64,000 bases of DNA, taken from positions 366,251 to 430,250 of the forward strand of contig CAWIZH010000003.1 of NCBI GenBank assembly GCA_963840565.1, written 5' to 3'. The position numbers were made by a program, and so were the translations under genes. Under the pieces are notes generated by a model. The model was not told the DNA's origin and did not search any database. It was given only the letters and a program-made list of their open reading frames with translations. Each line of letters opens with the position of its first letter. Within the stretch, counting starts at the first letter, position 1. Shown piece after piece: positions 60,808 to 64,000 of this stretch. Source of the stretch: VRUE01 sp963840565 (lineage in GTDB: Bacteria; Actinomycetota; Thermoleophilia; Solirubrobacterales; 70-9).

Positions 60808-61579
60808 GAGCAGGAACCATCACAGGTGTAATCGAGTCAGCAAGTCCATTGTCGTTCACCTCAACCGCCGCTCCCATCACCCAAACGTCCTCTTCCGCCG
60901 TCTCGAACTTAACCGGCATCTGAGTGATCATCTGCTCCAGGATCAGCTCCGGCTTCACACCAAGCACGCTGGTCCGCGATCCGGTCATCCCGACATCGGA
61001 GATGAACCCCGTCCCCTGCGGCAGCACCCGAGCGTCCGCCGTCGGCACGTGGGTGTGTGTTCCCAGCACCGCGGCGACCCGCCCGTCGAGGTGCCAGCCC
61101 ATCGCCACCTTCTCGCTCGTGACCTCGGCGTGAAAGTCGACGATCGCGAAGTCGCACTCGATCTTCTCGAGGATGCTGTCGACCTCGTGGAAGGGCGAGC
61201 GGGCGACCTTGAGCCCGATCATGCCGCTGAGGTTGATTACGCCGACCCGTCTGCCCCCGGCTTCGACCACGGTGTAGCCGCGGCCGGGGTTGGCGTAGGG
61301 GTAGTTGGCCGGCCGCACGACGCGGTCGCTGCGATTGAGGAAGCTGTAGACGCTGCGGTGGCGGTAGACGTGGTTGCCGGTGGTGACCACGTCCGTGCCG
61401 GCATCGAAGAGGGCACCGGCGGTCTTCTCGGTGATTCCCATACCGCCAGCCGAGTTCTCGCCGTTGACGACGACCAGGTCCGGCGCGTAGCGCTCGCGCA
61501 GCTCCGGCATCGCCACCGCGAGCCCGCGACGACCGGGGCCGCCGACCACATCGCCGATGAAGAGGACCTTCATGCTCAC
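60800..61579 (-). CDS. YmdB-type metallophosphoesterase
   Basis: A 257-259-residue calcineurin-like phosphoesterase. VLFIGDVVGGPGRRGLAVAM, VVVNGENSAGGMGIT, VVTTGNHVYRHRSVYSFL, DFHAEVTSEKVAMGWHLDGR and GTHTHVPTADARVLP give the complete metal-site set. B. subtilis YmdB is a cyclic-nucleotide/2',3'-cNMP phosphodiesterase that affects biofilm and sporulation; it often neighbours rny, which is not visible here. GTG 61579 and ATG 61573 are possible starts. Confidence 0.92.
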   Translation of the reverse strand: MSMKVLFIGDVVGGPGRRGLAVAMPELRERYAPDLVVVNGENSAGGMGITEKTAGALFDAGTDVVTTGNHVYRHRSVYSFLNRSDRVVRPANYPYANPGRGYTVVEAGGRRVGVINLSGMIGLKVARSPFHEVDSILEKIECDFAIVDFHAEVTSEKVAMGWHLDGRVAAVLGTHTHVPTADARVLPQGTGFISDVGMTGSRTSVLGVKPELILEQMITQMPVKFETAEEDVWVMGAAVEVNDNGLADSITPVMVPAPT

Positions 61580-61616
61580 CTGACCCTATCTGCGATATTG
61601 CCGTCGAGGTGCAGAG

Positions 61617-62297
61617 ATGAGCGAAGGTAGTGAGGTGCTGGAGCGCGCTATGCGCTATCCGTACGCCGTGCCGGCACGTCCCTTCGTACAGCAGGGGCAT
61701 CGCACCCTGGACCCGGAAGATGTCGAGGTGGACTGCGCACAGCGTTCGCGGCTTCTCGTCTACGGCTCCAACGGCTCACCGGAAGCACTTGCCCGCAAGC
61801 TTGCCCTCAGCCCCGATCCGGTACTGGTCGAGCCGGCCCGGCTGCACGACTTCGACGTCGTCTACTCGGCGCACTTCTCGCCCTACGGCGCCGTGCCGGC
61901 GACGCTGCAGCGCAGCCCCGGGACGACGGCCAGGGTGGCGATCATCCATCTCACGGCCGAGCAGCTGCGGCTGGTCTCGGCGACCGAGCCCAACTACGAG
62001 CTGACCTCCCTCGAGACGGCCAGCTGTGAGTTGCCGGACGGAGAGGCCATGACCGACCTCTCCGCATACCTCAGTCGCCACGGCTGCCTGCTGGCCGACG
62101 GTGAGGAGGTGGCGCTGGTCGCGGTGCCGGCGTGGGAGCGGCGCTTCGCCGAGCTGAGTGAGCCGCAGGTGCTCGAGCGGCTGCGGTCCGAGCTCTGCCC
62201 CGGCGAAAGCATCGACTCCTTCATCCTCGCCAATGTGACCGACCCGGCGCTTGCGCAGCAGCGCTCGGCTCAGCTTCCCAGTCGAGCGTTTGCCTAA
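61617..62297 (+). CDS. Gamma-glutamylcyclotransferase-like fold protein
   Basis: A 226-residue protein of unclear role. RLLVYGSNGSPEALARKLAL resembles the N-terminal YGSN...L motif of gamma-glutamylcyclotransferase-fold proteins, and YELTSLETASCELPDG may be part of the barrel. The catalytic Glu of GGCT is not obvious, so an enzyme assignment is uncertain. ATG 61617 follows GAGGTG. It is divergent from the YmdB gene (37 bases from 61579) and overlaps the convergent ABC permease by 4 bases. Confidence 0.5.
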   Translation: MSEGSEVLERAMRYPYAVPARPFVQQGHRTLDPEDVEVDCAQRSRLLVYGSNGSPEALARKLALSPDPVLVEPARLHDFDVVYSAHFSPYGAVPATLQRSPGTTARVAIIHLTAEQLRLVSATEPNYELTSLETASCELPDGEAMTDLSAYLSRHGCLLADGEEVALVAVPAWERRFAELSEPQVLERLRSELCPGESIDSFILANVTDPALAQQRSAQLPSRAFA

Positions 62298-63646
62298 ACG
62301 GCGGTGAAGCGGCGCAGGGCGAAGCGCGCCAGCAAGCCGTAGGCGGCGATCAGGATCGCCAGGTGCCCAAGCGCAGCGGCGATGCTCGGCCCGCCCGGAT
62401 CGAGGGCGCCGGTCATCGCCTGCAGTGCGGGCTTGAAGGGGAAGAGGGCCGTGACCAGCTTGATCACGTTGTAGAGACCAGGACCGACCGTGCCGGAGGG
62501 AATCAGCGAGAGGAAGGCGATCGGCAGCGTCACCATGAAGGCAAGCAGCGAGACGGCGCGAACCTCGCGCGCCGCTGCCCCAAGCGCCGCGCCGGTCGCC
62601 CCAAGCGCCGCACCCCCGGCGACGATCGCCGCCAGCCAGAGGCCAAAGCGGCTCCAGTGCAGGGGGACGAAGAACGAGAGTCCGGCCAGCATCAGCAGCG
62701 TCACGACCAGGCCGACGGCGACTCCGAGCCCGATCTTCTCGGTCAGCAGCGCCGAGCGCGAGACGAGGCCGCGAGTGAGGCGCGGGAAGGCGTTCTCCTC
62801 GCGCTCGAGCGCGAGCGAGCCGGCGACGAGCAGAACGGTGACGAAGGCGAGGGTGAAGGTCGCGGCGACGGCGATCGCGAAGACTTCGAGCGGTGGGGTG
62901 GAGGCGTTGACCACCTGCTTGTCGACCGCGATCGGTTCGGTCAGGCGCGTGAGCAGCGGCGCGGCGGCGCCGAGGTTGGCGCGGGTGAGGGCGGTGAACT
63001 GCATCAGCTGGTCGAGTGATTCGCGCGGCGCCCCAGCCGGCAGCGAGGGCCGCAGGGCGGAGAGGATGCGAGCGGTATTGCGCAGGCCGAGGATTTGAAT
63101 CGTCTGGCCGAGCGCGCTCAACTCTCCGCCGTTGAGAAGGAGCCCCATCAGTTTTCCGCCTTCGGCGGCGATCCGCCGCGCAATCACCAGGTTCGCCTGG
63201 GTCAGCAGCGAGTTGATCCGGTCGTTGACCAGGCGCGCCTTGACCGGGTCCTCCTCGTTGACGATCACCTCGACTTTGGGGGTACTCGGGCTCGGGGTCG
63301 AGAGCGAGTTGATCTGATCGACCAGATCGGCAGGGAGGATCAGGGCGGCGAGAACGTCGCCGGAGCGGACCTCGTCGACCGCTTCGCCGCGGTCCTTGAC
63401 GTGCACGCACTCGACCCGTTCGCAGATGCGATCGCTGACACCGATTTTGGGCAGTTGGCTGGCGCCGACGCTGACCCTGGCGTCGCTCGGGACTTCGTTG
63501 AGAAAGGCGATCCGCGGCTTGCTCGGCGAGCCCGAGATCGCGAGGCCGACCAGGACCGCGATCAGCACCGGCCAGGCAACCAGCAGGAACGCCTGCAGGG
63601 GAGAGCGGCGGAGGATCTGCAGGTCCTTGAGCAGGAGCCAGCGCAT
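62294..63646 (-). CDS. ABC-2 type transporter permease
   Basis: A 450-residue membrane protein of the ABC-2/YhgE-like class. An N-terminal helix (PLQAFLLVAWPVLIAVLVGL) is followed by a large extracellular domain (about 45-250) and five C-terminal helices (FAIAVAATFTLAFVTVLLVA; VGLVVTLLMLAGLSFF; LGATGAALGAAAREV, and others). It forms an exporter with the ATPase encoded just upstream. Substrates of such systems include lipids, antibiotics and polymers; none can be chosen here. Confidence 0.85.
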   Translation of the reverse strand: MRWLLLKDLQILRRSPLQAFLLVAWPVLIAVLVGLAISGSPSKPRIAFLNEVPSDARVSVGASQLPKIGVSDRICERVECVHVKDRGEAVDEVRSGDVLAALILPADLVDQINSLSTPSPSTPKVEVIVNEEDPVKARLVNDRINSLLTQANLVIARRIAAEGGKLMGLLLNGGELSALGQTIQILGLRNTARILSALRPSLPAGAPRESLDQLMQFTALTRANLGAAAPLLTRLTEPIAVDKQVVNASTPPLEVFAIAVAATFTLAFVTVLLVAGSLALEREENAFPRLTRGLVSRSALLTEKIGLGVAVGLVVTLLMLAGLSFFVPLHWSRFGLWLAAIVAGGAALGATGAALGAAAREVRAVSLLAFMVTLPIAFLSLIPSGTVGPGLYNVIKLVTALFPFKPALQAMTGALDPGGPSIAAALGHLAILIAAYGLLARFALRRFTAV

Positions 63647-64000
63647 CAGTGCCCGCGGTGGTGGAGGAAGGCGACAAAGGCGGTCTCGAAGTCCTGGTCG
63701 GCGGCCTCGGGCGCCTCGCGCCGAACAGCCTCGCGGAGCTGATCCGGCGAGCCGTCGAAGAGCGCCTCGCCGTCGGCAAGCACCAGCAGCCGCCCGCCAT
63801 AGCGCTCCGCCTCCTGAATGTCATGGGTGGAGAAGATCACCGTCGTCCCACCCTCCGAGGCAAGCGCCGAGACGAACTCCCAAAGCCGAGCCCGCTGCCG
63901 CGGGTCAAGCCCAACACTCGGCTCATCGAGCAACAGCACCGAGGGCCGCGCCAGCAGCCCAATCGCAATGTTGATCCGCTGCTGGTTCCCCCCGGACAAC
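63646..64000 (-). CDS. ABC transporter ATP-binding protein, 5' truncated
   Basis: The frame is open through the right window end, so only the C-terminal 117 residues are seen: the signature LSGGNQQR (with the first codon TTG at 63999), Walker B VLLLDEPSVGLD, the D-loop and the switch H in IFSTHDIQEAERYG. The Walker A part lies outside. It pairs with the downstream permease (1-base overlap) as an exporter. Confidence 0.9.
   Translation of the reverse strand, partial: LSGGNQQRINIAIGLLARPSVLLLDEPSVGLDPRQRARLWEFVSALASEGGTTVIFSTHDIQEAERYGGRLLVLADGEALFDGSPDQLREAVRREAPEAADQDFETAFVAFLHHRGH

Overview
This window looks like the replication-origin region of a high-GC actinobacterial chromosome, probably class Thermoleophilia (Solirubrobacter/Conexibacter-like). 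That placement is inferred from base composition, the fha-pstP-rodA-pbpA-pknB operon, DUF3105 and LytR_C proteins, and dense TetR paralogues; no 16S gene is present to confirm it.

Layout. 1-6.5 kb: five TetR-family genes (six TetR units, one gene being a tandem fusion), a coiled-coil membrane protein, a nucleotide-sugar dehydrogenase and an enoyl-CoA hydratase. 7-10 kb: sugar/H+ symporter, metF, DUF3105 protein. 10-22 kb: a surface-polysaccharide locus (two acetyltransferases, initiating sugar transferase, three glycosyltransferases, Wzx flippase, Wzy/ligase, LytR_C protein, CapD-type dehydratase). 22-27.5 kb: DedA, UppP, a Fic protein with a 39-bp tandem-repeat operator, purM and a Ser/Thr kinase, then a tRNA-like gene. 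27.8-37 kb: the leftward cell-wall/division signalling operon fhaA-fhaB-pstP-rodA-pbpA-pknB-ddl preceded by another kinase. 37-39.4 kb: a secreted CARDB-type protein, pheA and an HNH endonuclease. 39.8-49 kb leftward: gyrA, gyrB, dciA, recF, dnaN, dnaA. 49.2-54 kb rightward: rpmH, rnpA, yidD, yidC, khpB, rsmG, parA, parB, tRNA-Ile. DnaA-box-like sites lie between dnaA and dnaN, and a parS-like site lies at the rnpA/yidD junction. 54-64 kb: bifunctional nuclease, a second ddl, aminotransferase, phosphodiesterase, GT87-type membrane glycosyltransferase, YmdB phosphoesterase, GGCT-like protein and an ABC exporter cut by the window end.

The most unusual content is a set of about 13 structured inverted-repeat elements, here named A, B and C. 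Each family has conserved internal-loop or hairpin sequences, while the 8-31 bp stems differ from copy to copy yet stay paired. All nine A and C copies touch or contain the stop codon region of a gene; they supply the stop codons of the symporter, a glycosyltransferase and gyrA, and a start region for rsmG. Two B-type copies sit in frame inside the O-antigen ligase-like gene. I do not recognise these families.

Gene starts: several genes (at 2933, 5091, 6521, 8502, 14555, 25972 and 57076) have a TANNNT-like -10 hexamer, or TATGAG, 6-7 bases before the start codon, which suggests leaderless transcripts.
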